In this document: one piece after another, positions 35,476 to 48,345 of the stretch
Numbering within the stretch: position 1 is the stretch's first letter
Layout of the letters: the number at the start of each line of letters is the position of its first letter
The notes under the pieces: generated by a model
The model's database searches: none
What the model was told of the DNA's origin: nothing
The model's input: only the letters and a program-made list of their open reading frames with translations
Position numbers and translations under genes: made by a program
Assembly (NCBI GenBank): GCA_963573305.1
Contig: OY754338.1
Span: forward strand, 47,891,531-47,955,530
Direction of reading: 5' to 3'
DNA length: 64,000 nucleotides
From: Pyrrhosoma nymphula
Taxonomy: Eukaryota > Arthropoda > Insecta > Odonata > Coenagrionidae

Positions 35476-38400
35476 ACCCTAATAAAGATAAGGACTCTAC
35501 GAGTTTTGATTCATAAGAAAAAACCTGCGACTGTGACAGGAAATCGAATTCGATTTTTTCATACAATACTTGAAAACCTTGACGCGTTATGATTTTAAAC
35601 ATATTGACTCAGCTCGATATTCAGTATGTAGTAAGCATCGTGTGAAAATAACTGAAGTCGATGTCCAGCGCTATTTATTTTCGTAAATTAATTCATGAAT
35701 TATTCAGGATATCACTCATGGCTGCACATCAGACTGCGTATCATCAGACTGCGCATGCGCGTTTCAATATTCCATGAATTTATGCAAATTAGGTAACTGT
35801 AAATTCTTTACGAAATGCGATCTCTGATTGGTTTGACTGCGCGTATGCGCTTCAACCATTCCCCTTTTAAAGGGACAATATCCACTACTTGAGAAGAAAA
35901 CCTAATTAAAATACTCCATCTGTACCACCAGTTGAAATAAGGTAAATAAGTTAGTATACACATCGTATATTGAGTGAATTGTCGATTGAATGGCCGAAAC
36001 AGAATTATGTTGAGAAAACATCTGTTATTAAATCATCTGATGTAATTTGATAGATAAATTACGCATTATTTAAGGAACTGCAACTTCGGTGTTTCTATGT
36101 ATATTATCGTGAGCCAGTGTTTTCATTCATGCTATTCATTCAGTTGTCACTTTAGGCTGTAATCCTTTCCTACTAATTATTATACATAGGCTCGTGGACT
36201 CTGTATAAAACTCTTCTCTATTTGTTCCCTTCACAATTAGATATACTTCACACACTATTGATTCTTTACATCACAAAACTCCTAATTCAGGACGGTTGGC
36301 GCCACATTCATGATTTTTTCCTGAACATGTGACATTGAGACATTCATTTTCATTAAAACTGTTTGATAAATATTCATTTAATGAAAAAATGACCGAAAAA
36401 ATTACGGTGGGACGAGGGCTTTACACTGCACAATACTTCCCGAGTTCAAGTCCATGCAAGAGATTTCGCAATATGTATCACCGAGAAAAATAGTCTAAAG
36501 ACGGCTTTCATGCATTAACAAGAGGACGAGCCCCTATCTTATTTTTTAGAAACCGGGTTAGTGCGACATCGGTGGAGAAAAGGGAAAGGTATTTTTATTT
36601 CCCTTTGGATATTTTCCATCTCTACCTACCATCCTTTTTCCCCACTCTGAAAAGTTAATCGGACTTCAAAGAGACTGCAGAGGGGGCACAAAAATCAATT
36701 CAACCTCGGCCTACCCACCTCCCCAATTTGCTTCCTCCAGTCTCTCGTGCACTATTAGCATGTGTCTATGTGTCTATGGGAGACATAGTGCCGTGTGGGT
36801 GAAGTCCCGTTGAAATGAATCTTTTTATCTTTGAAAAAGTAATGAAAAAGTGTACTTATAATAAAAATCAATCCCCCCTTTGAATTAGAAACCTTATAAA
36901 AAAACAATTAGAGAACATTCATTTCCTCTGCCTCTCCGGTGAATCGAAAACGGCTTTGGATGCAGTATTCAGTGTGGAGGCGGCTCCTTTTTTATTTTTT
37001 TGGGAAATCAAATATTTAATGGATGGACACAGATATATTCTACTATATCCTCCCTATTATTTTTCCTTTTTTTCTTATTCACCAAAGCAAAGTGAGGCAC
37101 GGAGAAAACTTCGCTTAGGGCATTTTTAGGTTATTTAATTTTTTTCTAATATTTCATTGCTTAATTATACTTCCCGCAGAACAGTGTTGTAAAAGTGTTG
37201 AAAAATGCTTTCAATAAGAATCAAAATATGTTGACGGTTTGAAAAGCAAAGCAGCTACATAGTTTACCAAAAACGGCTTCTATTTGCGGCATTACCACTT
37301 TGAGTACAGGCCATTTTACTTTTTGTGCTGCAGAAGTGCTGGGTATATTTACTAATTTGTAGGAATTCTTGTAAAACTTTCCCCGTCAAACATCGGAAAA
37401 TGCTTCGTCGTAATTTAGCTTATAACTTCATCACATTCGAATGATTCCTCGAGTGGGAGTTAATATTTTTTATATGACGCTTATAAAAAATATACTAAAT
37501 ATTTCTAAAAATTAAAAAGTACGTAATAATACGCTGCTAGCAATTCTCGAGAGAAATCCCTGCAACTTAGTATGACGTCGATAGTGCACAAAGTGTTAAT
37601 ATATCTCGAAAATTATTGAAATAAGTGACCATTTTATTTTTTTCTGCTGCAGACGGGCAGGATTTATCTAATTTGTATCAGTAACATGGCATAAAGAGAC
37701 CAATTTAATTGATGAGTTATCATTTACACCGCTAAAGAAACCTTAAATCTGTCATACGTCCTGTAGAAAAATTTATAACAAAGAAGGGAATATGTAAGTA
37801 ATAATTCTGTTAATTTCCTTAAGAGGTGTCGGCTTTTTAAATTTCATTGCTTATTTAATCAAATTTCAACATAATCGGCACGTATTTCTGTAAGTTAATT
37901 TAGAGATTACGGTAGAACAATATATCGTTTTCTTCAACGTAAGAGTTTTAAAGTCTTTCTTTTCCCACCATATCCTTTGAATGCAAAGTGACAACAATAA
38001 TATTAGAAATAGAACCACAAGAGTCAACGGTGGTGCATCTTAAACGTTGAGTTGTTTTAAATTATTAAAAGTACTTATCTTGGTCTAGGTTTCACTATTC
38101 CATGAAAAATTGGTGAGGTAATGAGAATGGTTTTCATGAAAAACGTAAGTGCGGAAATCCAACGGCTCTCTTTAGTTGATATGTTTTTGGATTTGAGGCG
38201 CTTGGGCCATTTCCCCGATTATCAATTAATTACGAGTCTTACGTTTGTAGGTAGAGGGCTCTGGTTAACTGTAGAACTTTAAAACCGAGTTTTAATTACT
38301 GTAGTTTTACTTCAAATTTTAGAATATTTTGATAACCCCTACTTTGTGATATTTTCAAAGGATTTTTAATCAGTGTTTTTCAAAAAAATATACTTACTAA

Positions 38401-39197
38401 CCATTTACTCTTAAGCTTGACCTTCATTTTTATACTACCGAAGAAAAAAGTAAAAGCTAGTCGAAAGTGGAGGAATTTATATAGATTAGTTTCCCGGATA
38501 GTATTGATTTCATAAAATGTGACCCTCATAAAGGTTTGTATAATCTGCCGCTTAATGGGGATATCCACCGTAACTGTCTGTAAAATTATCCACGTGAATA
38601 GCTGAGAATTTTGAGCATTTAGCTTTGGCCCATTGCATTATCTGAAACTGGAACTGGCTGTGCACAGTTATTCCGTATGAGGTAAAAATTTCCTTTGGAA
38701 TTAGTCTACTTTCCATCAGGATGATTCATTTCCTGTACTCACTAATTCACTTGGTGTCAGTTGATACTTTTAGTCCCCCGGGAGCTGGCAAACATTTTCC
38801 GAGAATTTAGGCGCAAAATCCTTAGGAGTCTAGGAAACCACCCTTAAAAAGAATTTTTATTCCATTAATAGTTATCGTGAGCCACATACGAAAGATCTTG
38901 TTTCAATTCCGGGAGCATCTTTAAGAGTTTTTTATTCGACGGAATTCATGATTCACAGAAAAATTCGTGGGGGACAGCTAAAAGCGGTAATGAGATCCAC
39001 GGAGTTATTCAAACGTGCCTAATGAAGTAAGGTTTGCATTATAGCCATTAAAATGTCTTATTTGTTGGTGATATCTGCGGGTAAATGGGGGATAATTACT
39101 CAACCTCCCCCTTAAGTTATTTGTTGCCATAGTCCGTCATTGCGTGCTCTCCCTTAAACATAGCTTAAATCTCAACATTCCCTCATGAATGGGTCCT
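35476..39197. other. No confirmed gene
   Basis: AT-rich. Notable only for a small tandem duplication (ATCAGACTGCG twice) near 35730-35750 with an alternating TGCGCATGCGCG run, and a pyrimidine/purine-rich patch at 36.55-36.75 kb. A weak tRNA-like box (GAGTTCAAGTCC) lies near 36442. Confidence 0.35.
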
Positions 39198-39480
39198 TCC
39201 AATGAGTGATTTTCATCTCTCATATTTTTCACTCCGCATCCCAGCCCGCACCACTCGTAATACGAGTCTGCTACACATACCCAAATTCCGTCTCTCCACT
39301 TCCCGACGATCCGTATTCTGCCGTCTACCTTCATTATTCAATGCCTATTCTATCAGTCACCATACCGTTAACCGCTCTTCTCTTCACGTATCATCTTTTA
39401 CTCCCAACTGAAACGCACTGAGTAATATTCTTTTATCTGTCACCTCACACTTGCCTAATTGCATTTTGTTGATTACTGTT
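39198..39480 (+). mobile_element. LINE C-terminal end (CR1/jockey-type)
   Basis: The plus strand reads YFSLRIPARTTRNTSLLHIP and then RLPSLFNAYS. This resembles the closing residues of CR1/L2/jockey-type reverse transcriptase ORFs (a LRIP..RT..Y segment followed by RLP..FN). A TGA and an A/T-rich 3' region follow. It is 5'-truncated: only about 70 codons remain, with no catalytic block. Confidence 0.5.
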
Positions 39481-39834
39481 GTTTTGTTTTTGTTATTTTT
39501 TATTTATTCTCTTCACTGAACCCAATGTATAGTCCTCTGTTGCTGGTGGTTAAAAAATTTAATTAAAATAAACTTAATAGAATTACGTAAAAAATTCTGG
39601 CGAGTTCCACGAAGACAAAAAATATTTCTTTTAACCCGTTCTGTATCTTAAGGATTGACGGATACGGAAAAATAAGATAGATATTCTGCTGACCAAGTAC
39701 ATAAATACGTACATAATTATCTCGTTTGTCCCATTTCGAGGTCGGCACAGCCGAATGAGATTAATTTTTAAGTACCTATGTACTAGGCTTGTAAAAAAGG
39801 CCGGAATAATAATTTATTCCATAGTGCCCAATCC
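39481..39834. other. No feature seen
   Basis: AT-rich flank. Confidence 0.3.
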
Positions 39835-40095
39835 TTGCATATCTCTTTTTGCTTCAGTTACACTCGTACTGCTTCATACACACTCTCCTATTATTAAGAC
39901 TCCTAATAGTTATTCCCTTTATAGTCTCTTCCGTCACATTCACCCATGGTTCTCTCAGTCTACACCTTCCTGTACAACATTCTTTATTCTATCATAATTT
40001 TGCTTCGTTATTCGACTCTCCATTTTTTAGGCATAGCCAAACCAACGAATCACGCTCCTCATAATTTTGTCCATTATTGTAGAATCCATTCCACC
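39835..40095 (-). mobile_element. LINE C-terminal fragment, minus strand
   Basis: Minus-strand peptides, broken by stops, include REPWVNVTEETIKGITIRSL and RRVCMKQYECN, matching the order of elements in the plus-strand fragments at 17.6 and 47.2 kb. The plus-strand open frames across it are shadows. It is inactive. Confidence 0.45.
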
Positions 40096-40214
40096 TTAAT
40101 TTATAATCCATTCATTCCTAACCCTATGCTTTTCCTCCTGCTTTTACCGCAAACATTTCTTATGTAACTCGATCCAGAAGCTATCAATTAAGACAAATTC
40201 TGTGACACAATGTT

Positions 40215-40375
40215 CTAATGGTAGAAGGGTGGTATCTGTCGTATGGGAAGCATTAAAAAGGAAAATCCAGGATGTAATAATTAAGGCAATTTATGAAGGA
40301 TGTAAGAGTGAATAATTATGAAGAAATGAAGCGGTTATCGGAGAAGAGTGAAGTGGTAAGCTAATGGCAAACCTT
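40215..40375 (+). mobile_element. LINE 3'-terminal fragment
   Basis: The plus strand reads QFMKDVRVNNYEEMKRLSEK, the closing motif of the same type as at 16.9 and 49.4 kb, followed by a 3' UTR. About 50 codons remain. It lies 120 bp from a minus-strand LINE fragment. Confidence 0.5.
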
Positions 40376-40804
40376 TTCAGCGAGAAATATGTTCGTAAAA
40401 GCTCATTTTTTTCCCAAAAAGTTGTTGTCCTGTACATTTAGCATTGCAAATTCTACATAAATTTAGTTTTTTTTTTGAGTAATGAGTGTCCCCAATTTGA
40501 GCATTGAATGACATTCGTTGCACTGTGGAGATTGAGGCAACATGCTAGACTTCCATATGTACTCGGTCTCCATGATGATACCTCCTTGGCAATTCCTCAC
40601 TCCTGTAATACCTCCGTAAAACCGCGATGTGGAAGTAGGTCAGTACCACCTAGAATAAGCGGAGCAATCGGCTGGCCTTCCGGTGGAGACACGCCTTTCA
40701 GCGAATTCCAAAAAAGTACTCGTCGTTAATGCTGTCAACTCTTCATTATTGCTTTTCCGACGACCAATTGGTAGAGCTCCAGGTAATAATGGTTTAATTA
40801 CCGA

Positions 40805-40805
<1 letters not shown>
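40376..40805. other. No confirmed feature
   Basis: A 73-codon frame at 40508-40729 has no recognisable motif. Confidence 0.3.

Positions 40806-40838
<33 letters not shown>
40806..40838. repeat. (TA)n microsatellite
   Basis: About 16 uninterrupted TA units. Confidence 0.95.
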
Positions 40839-40843
<5 letters not shown>

Positions 40844-41180
40844 TTCATACACTATATGATACAAACATCATAAAAACGACGGATATTGATGCACTAGGCA
40901 TTATCGGCGTATATTTGGCAGGGAGTGAGTACTCTCCAACATGCACAGCATTGGAAGGATGTTTCAACCTTCCACCAGCATAACCCTCAGGGTCACTGGG
41001 ATACCCAAGCCCCCCACCTTGATAAGGTGGTATTTCACGAAGCGGATTTTTTGCGAACCACTAAAGTGGATCAAGGAATACATGCTTAAGAGAAAGCTAG
41101 GTGTATAAAAATGATTAATAGAATATATAAAACGGTTTGCGTACAAAGCAAAATGGAACTAACATGTAATCTATGCACAT

Positions 41181-41258
41181 ATATCTACGTATTACCCTGC
41201 AAGCTACCGCAAGGATGTGTGGCAGGGGGTGAGTTTTTACCAGCGTGCTCTGCACTAT
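41181..41258 (+). repeat. Short dispersed repeat, second copy
   Basis: ATTACCCTGCAAGCTACC then TGTGTGGCAGG and GTGAGTTTTTACCA: the same order and orientation as at 35401-35475. Confidence 0.55.
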
Positions 41259-41831
41259 ATTCAGCATTTTTATGGAAAGTACGACTATTTATGAACTGAC
41301 AAGAACTAATAAATACCTGTGAAGAGATGGATTTTCTCCAAAGTGCATTATACTATATTCTTTAAATGTCATATAGCCATAGAATTATGTGTATTAATGC
41401 ATTTTCAACTACATAAATTCATAAGAGGTACTAGCGTAACGTAGAAGGCATGCAAGACCTAAAGCATGCAAATTGGTTCTACTTAGCACAGCAATACAGA
41501 AGCGCTGGGTAATAAATCTACTAGCTCGACCACTTGTCGTCAAAACTAATTATGAAGCCTTTATGTTGGCTGATATGGTCTACGCCTTCCTGTACAACAT
41601 TGGAACGTTCGCGGAAAATATCGTTCGCGGAAAAAGTGAAAATTTTCTTGTGTTTTCAACTTCAGTGTTCAGTCTGGATACATAATTTTATGCTCATAAT
41701 GAAATCCACTGTGGTACGTCGGGGGTTTGTAATATGTTTTTGATGTCGTCATAAAATAGATAGCCTTGGAACATAATTAGAAGAGAATCAGATTGAAATG
41801 AAAATGGGACCGACATCAAATCTTTAATTGC

Positions 41832-41905
41832 AGTACCGAGGTAGTCACGTCGGTAACGTAATTTTCTTACCAAATTATTGTCTCGGCTTCGAATTCCGCC
41901 AGGGC
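41832..41905 (+). repeat. tRNA-like SINE fragment
   Basis: TACCGAGGTAGTCACGTCGG followed about 30 bases later by the B-box-like GGCTTCGAATTCC. It is a probable decayed SINE head. No body or tail could be delimited. Confidence 0.35.
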
Positions 41906-43522
41906 ATATATGTTTTACTTGCCATTGGACAGATGTTTTCTGTTTGAGGGGGTGATTTGGGCTGAGCCATTTCGCACCCAGGACCGAGCCTTTCTTTTAA
42001 TTGGTACATCTCAGAATAGCTTAGAGCCAGATCTGTTGCCTGAACGTTTTTTTTTTGTCGTTACATTTGTAGTCAGGGAAGCCGGTGGCCCGCGACCAAA
42101 TATTTTGTAAAAATCAAACTAAACCAATTGAAATATTTATGTGGTTACGCTTAGAATGTGGATAGCATAGTATATGTTATTAAAAGCTAAATGGATATAT
42201 AGGTACTTTTCTCTCGGATTTCACCAATTTTGATTTCAACAGAATTTAACCTATTACCAAAATGCCTTGACTATGAGGCAAAGGCTCAAAACCGTGATAA
42301 GTAAATAAGACTATGTTAAAGATACAACTTATTTGAAATTAAAATATGATTATTAGGTACATACAATGGGTGTACAGAGTGACACCTTCTTCGTTTAATG
42401 ACATTTTCAGCTTTTCCTCCACATATTAAAGCAAAATCAGCGAGTCTGAAGCAGTGAGATGTGATTACCTACACTATGCATACGAATAAGACCAAATACT
42501 TGTTCAAAATAGCATTTACTGTGCCCAGTATCCTGCAGTGTTAAAAAAATCAGTTGCGTACAATCTTAAAACTTATCTGTTACTTTTCGAACGGTTCATC
42601 CATAAATGTCCAACATCTCTTTATCTCCCATTTCCTTTCACCTTGTCTGTTCATTTTGAAAAACTTTCTTTTCCAGCATAGTTCGTGTTGCATTTTCTTA
42701 ACCAGCCATAGCGGCAACGGATGAATATTTTTGCCTTGAAAGTGAAAGGCGTCTTCAAAAGCGCATTGCAAAGGTGTCTTCTCCGCGACTATATTCGGAC
42801 TTCACATTGCTTTCCGGCAATGTGAATGGGCATTTGAGCAAATATTAATGGTAGACAGAAAACGATATGTCTTTCACTCAGATTAACAGCATTGAACTTT
42901 AATAATGTGGAATAGGTAATAAATGTTGGTAATTTTATCAGTCAAATTTTCTTAACCTACTTCTCTTAAATGGGAGACCTATGTTTTCAAAGTTCATGGC
43001 AAACTGGATACATTGTTACTGCTTATAATAGTTATTTGTTTGACTGACTTAAGGTCTATCATTTATCTAAAATATCATCAATCGGTAATAAACCATATTT
43101 AGACTTCATTCAGTTTATCCAAATTGTTCCTCTAATCAACCTATTGGAGCATTAGTAAAAAAATGCATTTGATGAAATTATTAAATCATACACTGTCATT
43201 TTAAAGCACAACATATTTCAATACTTCTTTCTGTCTCTTCCTTTGTCGAGGAAAAATAACAGCGATGGTATTACCTTCAACACATTTTCCGCAGAGTATA
43301 CTCACATCGGAATATTTATAACAAATAGGCACGTTAGTTTACACTTAACAACTATTTGGATGAAAAGCTGAATAAAATTGGCTATATGACGAAACATTAG
43401 AGCATTATAACAGCCATATCATTACAAAATGCCATAAAATTTATTAACCAAAATTAAAGAAGCATAATATTAATTACGAGGTTCTAAATATTTCTTTGAA
43501 ATCTTTAAATTTATAACGATAG
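41906..43522. other. No feature seen
   Basis: AT-rich, with no gene or repeat I can support. Confidence 0.35.
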
Positions 43523-43640
43523 CACCAGAGCCTCTGAAATCCGCTGTGGAAGCGGAAGACTGGGTAGCATAATTATTTGATGCACTCGAAATAGATGGTT
43601 CTGGGTTCGAATATTCAGTTTCCGGGTGAATCTTCATTGT
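43523..43640 (+). repeat. tRNA-like SINE fragment
   Basis: GTGGAAGCGGAAGACTGGGTAGC is followed by a B-box-like TGGGTTCGAATATTC. The spacing is tRNA-like. It lies 400 bp from the palindromic tRNA-like dimer and may be related to it. Confidence 0.4.
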
Positions 43641-44013
43641 GAAATTTGCCCACTCGTGTATTTTCACCCTTACAACACTTTACTTCATTTAAGACATCCA
43701 TTATATCCTGAATAGTTTGAAGATCGAGAAAATTAGCATTAACATATGATTTCAAATATTTTTTTATTATTTTCCCTCACATAAGAGTAAAACTAATGTA
43801 CTGTCATTTAACATCTAAGCTATTAGATTTTATTGTTTATGATTACATTTTTTAATTCTTACTTTGAGTATCATTTAAAAAAGTTAAAAATTATAAATAT
43901 TTCCTGAGAAATTCACCAGGTCTATTTTTATGCTGCTATAAAGGCGTTATTGTTATGCTATTAGCATTATCAGTTTCTTTCTCCGCTTAAAATGTAGTAC
44001 CAAAGAGAATGAC

Positions 44014-44240
44014 ATCCCCCATGAAAATATCATTTGACTTGACCGGGATTCGAATCAGGATCTCTCATTTTCGGTGAGGTTGTCAGTGAGTTTCACGTTG
44101 AAATTCACACTGAATTAAGATGGCTTGGTAGTGTAACTGGCTTACATACTTGACCAGCCATTAGGAGATCCAGGTTCGAACCCCGGACTAGTCAAATAAA
44201 TATTTCATGGAAAATTTCACCCTCTTTGGTGCATAACTAT
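44014..44240. repeat. Palindromic dimer of tRNA-like units, copy 1
   Basis: The left half has a B box in reverse orientation (GGGATTCGAATC) and the right half a B box in forward orientation (GGTTCGAACCCC). The outer segments CATTTGACTTGACC and GGACTAGTCAAATA are inverted repeats. The two tRNA-like units therefore face each other. The same structure recurs at 46714-46940 in the same orientation, from CCCCATGAAAAT through CCTCTTTGGTG. It is either a SINE that duplicated as an inverted dimer or a foldback element built from tRNA. Confidence 0.65.
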
Positions 44241-45655
44241 GCTCCCAAGTGCATGCCTGCGGACCATATAATTTTTGCAACTGCATAGAATGTAAATTTA
44301 TCGTAGATGTATTTACTTCGTATATAGTTCTCAACAATAAATTTGAATAGATTTTTCATTTTATATTGTGTCGGTCCCGGATGAGATTTGATTTGCAATA
44401 TTAGTTGTACTTGTTCTTTGGTTTCTTTCCATAGGAAAACAAATACAAAAGTTATGTAATGAAACGTTTGAAAAGATTTTGAGATCTTTTAGGAATAATA
44501 ATTCATGAAACTGATCTTATCTAGAAACGGAGCTCAGAATCATTGCCATTGCTATATGATATAAGATTTCCTCACGAATCCACTTTCTTCCAAGACTTAG
44601 AACACCAAAGATAAAGGCATGAAACTGATAATCTGTTGAGCATAATACAGAACCAATCCATATTTTCTGACTCGCTTTGAACGGGAATAAAGCCAGAAAG
44701 GCACTGGATGAATGATACATGTCGAGTGAGAAGCTGGTCTCAATCTCACGTTGATAATCAAAGTAATTATATATTCAACCTTCCATCTGACGGAAATATG
44801 GGTCATTATATTTTTATTTTCATTTTCCGTTTTTTTCCCTGTCATTCTATCGAATTCTTTCCACATGAAAGCATTCCATTACCCCACTTTTACCGGAGAG
44901 ACGACGTCGACATTTGCATAATAGGATTCAGTTCATTTGACCGGAGGCACAGGGAATTGTCACAGAATTAAGCACTCCATTTCATATTCACTGGGATTCC
45001 TAAATTTTAAAAAATGTATTCGGCCTTGGGTGAACGCGTGTGACTACCCCACGAACATTTTACTAGAAACGTACCTGCCATCAAGACACCACTTTGATTT
45101 TGAATGGCATAACAGGAAATGTAATTGCTCTCATATGCTTCTCATAAATGCGCACAGAATAATTTATGAAAAAAAAATTAATATTTCCTTGACAATGATG
45201 GTAGGCAGCTTCGCAAATGAAACTTATAAATTAAAATTTCAAGTCACAAATTTTTGTTCGTTCGAAATTGCTCCGAACTAAAAATTAAATGCTATTTTCG
45301 TCGTAAAATATTCTAGAAACATGTGCAGTTGAACTCAAATGTTCGCAAATGTGAATTGGAAGTGGCGAAACGAAAATTAAAGTAGCCAAAAGTTAAAAAT
45401 GTCGCGGAATAGAGAGAAGGATCTCTCCTCTACCTCATCATCTGAGAACCTTCCCTCGATTCACTTCATAAGTCCAACTGCCAGTGATTCAGCGCCTAAA
45501 ATATGTATAACCTAAAGGCCTGATTATATAATTTGTGGTAAAAAATTTCCTCTGAATGAAATCCGAAGTTAATTGGTTCCCCCATCGACGTTCACGTCAA
45601 CTCTCAGTTGTAATACAGAAAGGCCACGTCCATCGTGGTTAACATTCACCAGGTA
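44241..45655. other. No confirmed gene
   Basis: Overlapping frames at 44.5-45.3 kb (up to 114 codons) do not match any family I know. Codon use looks composition-driven. Confidence 0.3.
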
Positions 45656-46260
45656 TTAGATTAGATTAGATTAATTAATTGGTGGAGTTCCTCCAAGGAG
45701 GACCTGGGGCACTTAGACCTAATGGTCCATTGTGCTAACCACCGTGTCTGTGGCCACCCATAGGGTCCAGTCGCCCTGCTAAAGGATAACATGTCCTCCA
45801 CGGGGATACCACTGACTTCATCTAGTTCCAAAAATGGTGAGCCCAGATGCCTAACTCTAGTCCTCATCAAGGCGGGACACTTGCAGAGTACGTGCGATGT
45901 TGTTTCGTCCTCTTCCTCGCACCATCTACATTTCGCCGAGTCTGTAATTCTCAGGAGATGAAGGTGCCTCATAACTTGATAGTGTCCAGTAAGCAGTCCC
46001 ACTATCGTACGAAGTTGTCTTCTATCCAGTGAGAGAAGCTTTCTTGCTAGTCCCGGTCTGGGTCCTTTTATTAGGAGCTTGGCTTGCCTGAGCCCCTGTA
46101 CATTTTTCCAGATCTCTGAGTGTTGAGCCAGGTTCCACTCTTTGATCTTCGCGATCCCTAAAGAGGGTGCAATTGGGATGAAATGCTCTGGTCCAACTGG
46201 GATCACGTTCGAGCCTTCCTTAGCCAGTCCTTCCTTGACCAGGCATTATAAAACCTTGTG
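45656..46260 (-). mobile_element. 5'-truncated LINE with RNase H-like C-terminus and (TTAGA)n tail
   Basis: A 181-codon minus-strand frame ends at 45661. It reads LLSLDRRQLRTIVGLLTGHY then RHLHLLRITDSAKCRWCEEE and ETTSHVLCKCPAL. This is the C-terminal, post-RNase H cysteine region typical of jockey/I-type non-LTR retrotransposons, with a C-x2-C...H-x4-C arrangement that may bind zinc. In the sense direction the element ends in short TTAGA/TAATC repeats (45656-45676), a typical LINE 3' tail. The frame may extend a little past 46206 in another frame (FYNAWSRKDWL). No catalytic RT remains. It is the longest intact LINE-derived frame outside the RTE copies. Confidence 0.8.
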
Positions 46261-46713
46261 TCTTTTCTTCCCTTTAGATCTTGAATTATATATTTACAAC
46301 CGGCAGCCAATAAACTGAGATATCAACTTAATATTTAGCACCATGTGTAGTACGTGATAGAAACATTATGTAGTCGCAATCCAGCAACCTAGTGTCATGA
46401 AAATAACAGGTTGCTTTGGAGTACCAGATATTTAATGTAAGCCATATTTCCTCATTTACAACTGTATCATTAAATACCTAGTAATGGTCACTCGTTTGAC
46501 ACAGTTTTTCTGACCGAGACCCAAAGATCGCGTTCCTACGATTCCTAGAATGACTGTTTATCATTTCACGGACTTAATGTTCGCAGAGCGTTAAACATTC
46601 CTGATTTAAACGATGACTCAAGGGTTTAAGTGTTCTTCTCGCGTTGCTTTGTCCTTATTAACGACAGTTTCGTCCGCATTTTAGTCGGCATCTCCAGGTC
46701 CGAAGAATTAAAT
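46261..46713. other. No feature seen
   Basis: No gene or repeat supported. Confidence 0.3.
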
Positions 46714-46940
46714 TCCCCATGAAAATACCATTTGAATTGACCGGGATTCTCACCCGGATCTCCAAATTGCTGGTCAGGAAGGTTAGCGAGTCGCCCACTG
46801 AAATTCGGCCTGAATTAATTTGGCTTGGCCGTGTAACTTGTTTACACACTTAACTGGAAATAAGGAGATTCGGGCTTCAATCCCGGGTGAAGTCAAATGA
46901 TTTTTGTCATGGCAAATTTAATCCTCTTTGGTGTGTACAC
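46714..46940. repeat. Palindromic dimer of tRNA-like units, copy 2
   Basis: Alignable with 44014-44240 throughout: CCCCATGAAAATACC, GACCGGGATTCTCACCCGG, a central GGCTTGGCCGTGTAAC, the reversed second unit and CCTCTTTGGTG. Mutations have weakened both B boxes (GGGCTTCAATCCCGG). The 3' edge abuts a mariner-type terminus. Confidence 0.65.
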
Positions 46941-46966
46941 TAGGGGCGTTCAAAAAGTAATACAAA
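46941..46966. mobile_element. Single mariner-type terminal repeat
   Basis: TAGGGGCGTTCAAAAAGTAAT matches the typical terminal inverted repeat of several mariner-like elements, immediately after a TA. I could not find the opposite end nearby, so this is a solo end or a deleted element. Confidence 0.4.
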
Positions 46967-47179
46967 ACAGTTTATTTCTTTAATACCAGCATGCCACGCG
47001 GCTGGATTGTCTAGGCTAGTAAACTAATAAACGTCGTCTGCGGTCAAACGTTACACCGGTGTATATCTGGAATACGACATCCTTTGTCCCACATAAATTA
47101 TTTCTCACGAACCTTAAAAAGAATTTTTTTGTGTATTTTGACGTCTAAAATACATGTATGGAAAGGGCGTGCTTTGTTG
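46967..47179. other. No feature seen
   Basis: A short stretch between the mariner-type end and a LINE fragment. Nothing recognised. Confidence 0.3.
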
Positions 47180-47480
47180 ATTTGGCATTGTTGAGTGAAT
47201 GGATAAGAATCGAATGACGGAGATGATTAATGTTAGAGGAGTGAATGGTGGGAGAGGAAGTAGTTGACCACGAAATTCACGGGTGAATATGGAGGAAGAT
47301 ACAATTAGAGAAGGAATATTAGGAGTCTTAAGAACATATGAGGAACAGTTAACAGTGTAACTGAAGCAAAAGATATATTCAAAGATAGGGCAGAATGAAA
47401 TTAATCACTTAAACAGGCCTAACACAAAAAATAAAGCTGTATTATGACTGTGTCCACCCCGAAAGGGAATAATGTTATGG
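47180..47480 (+). mobile_element. LINE C-terminal fragment
   Basis: Stop-riddled plus-strand peptides include NRMTEMINVRGVNGGRG and a closing CPPRKGIM, matching the 17.6-17.97 kb fragment in order, including the CACCCCGAAAGGGAA string. It is 5'-truncated and inactive. Confidence 0.5.
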
Positions 47481-48169
47481 ATATGTATGAATGCGTGGTA
47501 CGGATGAAATAATATCTAATCAAGCTAGCTTGCAGATACTTGTACTAACATAGCATATCTAAAGCAACAGAATATCACCACCTCGGAGGCATGAAAAATG
47601 CCTTGGGTTTATCATGTCTTTAACACTTCAGCGAGGTGAGTTTGGAACGTCTCCGTAATCACGGTGCAGAATGCGACCGTTTAGCGTGGTCACTAGGTGC
47701 CATCGCCGTTGAATAATCATGGCATTATTTTTGAGTCTTGTTTTCATTTTATTTAAGCTCGGAACATTAAGCTCGATTCCAGTGAGGATTAAACCACGGT
47801 CTCGTCGATTTACTTTAGTCCTTAACCTTCTTTTCGTTTAGCCTAGTTTCACTCCCTTCTTTTCTTTCTCTCTCGTTATTTTCAAAAGAAGGAAACCGTT
47901 AAAATGTTTCTTTTTTTCCGCAAGCATTTTCTTCCTTTTATTTTTTTTTTCGTTTCGATTGCCTTCCGTAGGTACCTACTACTTCTCACTCGACGGACTT
48001 GCGGGGAAATTTTTAGCGGCTCGGCGGACACAGGTCGTTTCCATAGCCAGTTGTCGCAAGCGGTTTTCACGGCGCCGTCCGTCCGCGTCTGGCCTGGACG
48101 AAAACGGACGTTTGAGTGGAGGGCAGTTTGGTGTGGGGGGAGCGCTTTAAATGGGAATTCGGACGATGG
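47481..48169. other. No confirmed gene; GC-rich patch near 48.0-48.15 kb
   Basis: Overlapping frames at 47.9-48.17 kb lie in a CpG-richer patch, with a T-rich upstream tract. No domain is recognised. Confidence 0.3.
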
Positions 48170-48340
48170 ATGAGGAAATCGGTTGTAGCGTTGGGGATGT
48201 TTGGCGAGACGTGACGCTTTAACTACCTATTTTCACCTCCGCTGGTCTTCTTACTCTCCGCTCCGTTTCCCCAGTCTTGCTACCACTCTTTCGTGGTGGT
48301 GATTTTCGAGCGGTACGAATCAGGGAAATTAATCTGCACC
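48170..48340. repeat. Unclassified repeat block, copy 1
   Basis: Words in order, GCGAGACGTGACGC, CTATTTTCACCTCCG, CTCCGTTTCC and GAGCGGTACGAA, match a block at 58430-58600 in the same orientation at moderate identity. Its nature is unknown. Confidence 0.5.
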
Positions 48341-48345
48341 TACGA

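Noticed and set aside
35700..35780. Regulatory element with alternating TGCGCATGCGCG
   Set aside because: Only a short alternating run with a small duplication. No supporting context.
41473..41743. Coding frame with FAENIVRGKSENF
   Set aside because: Short, two overlapping frames, no homology recognised.
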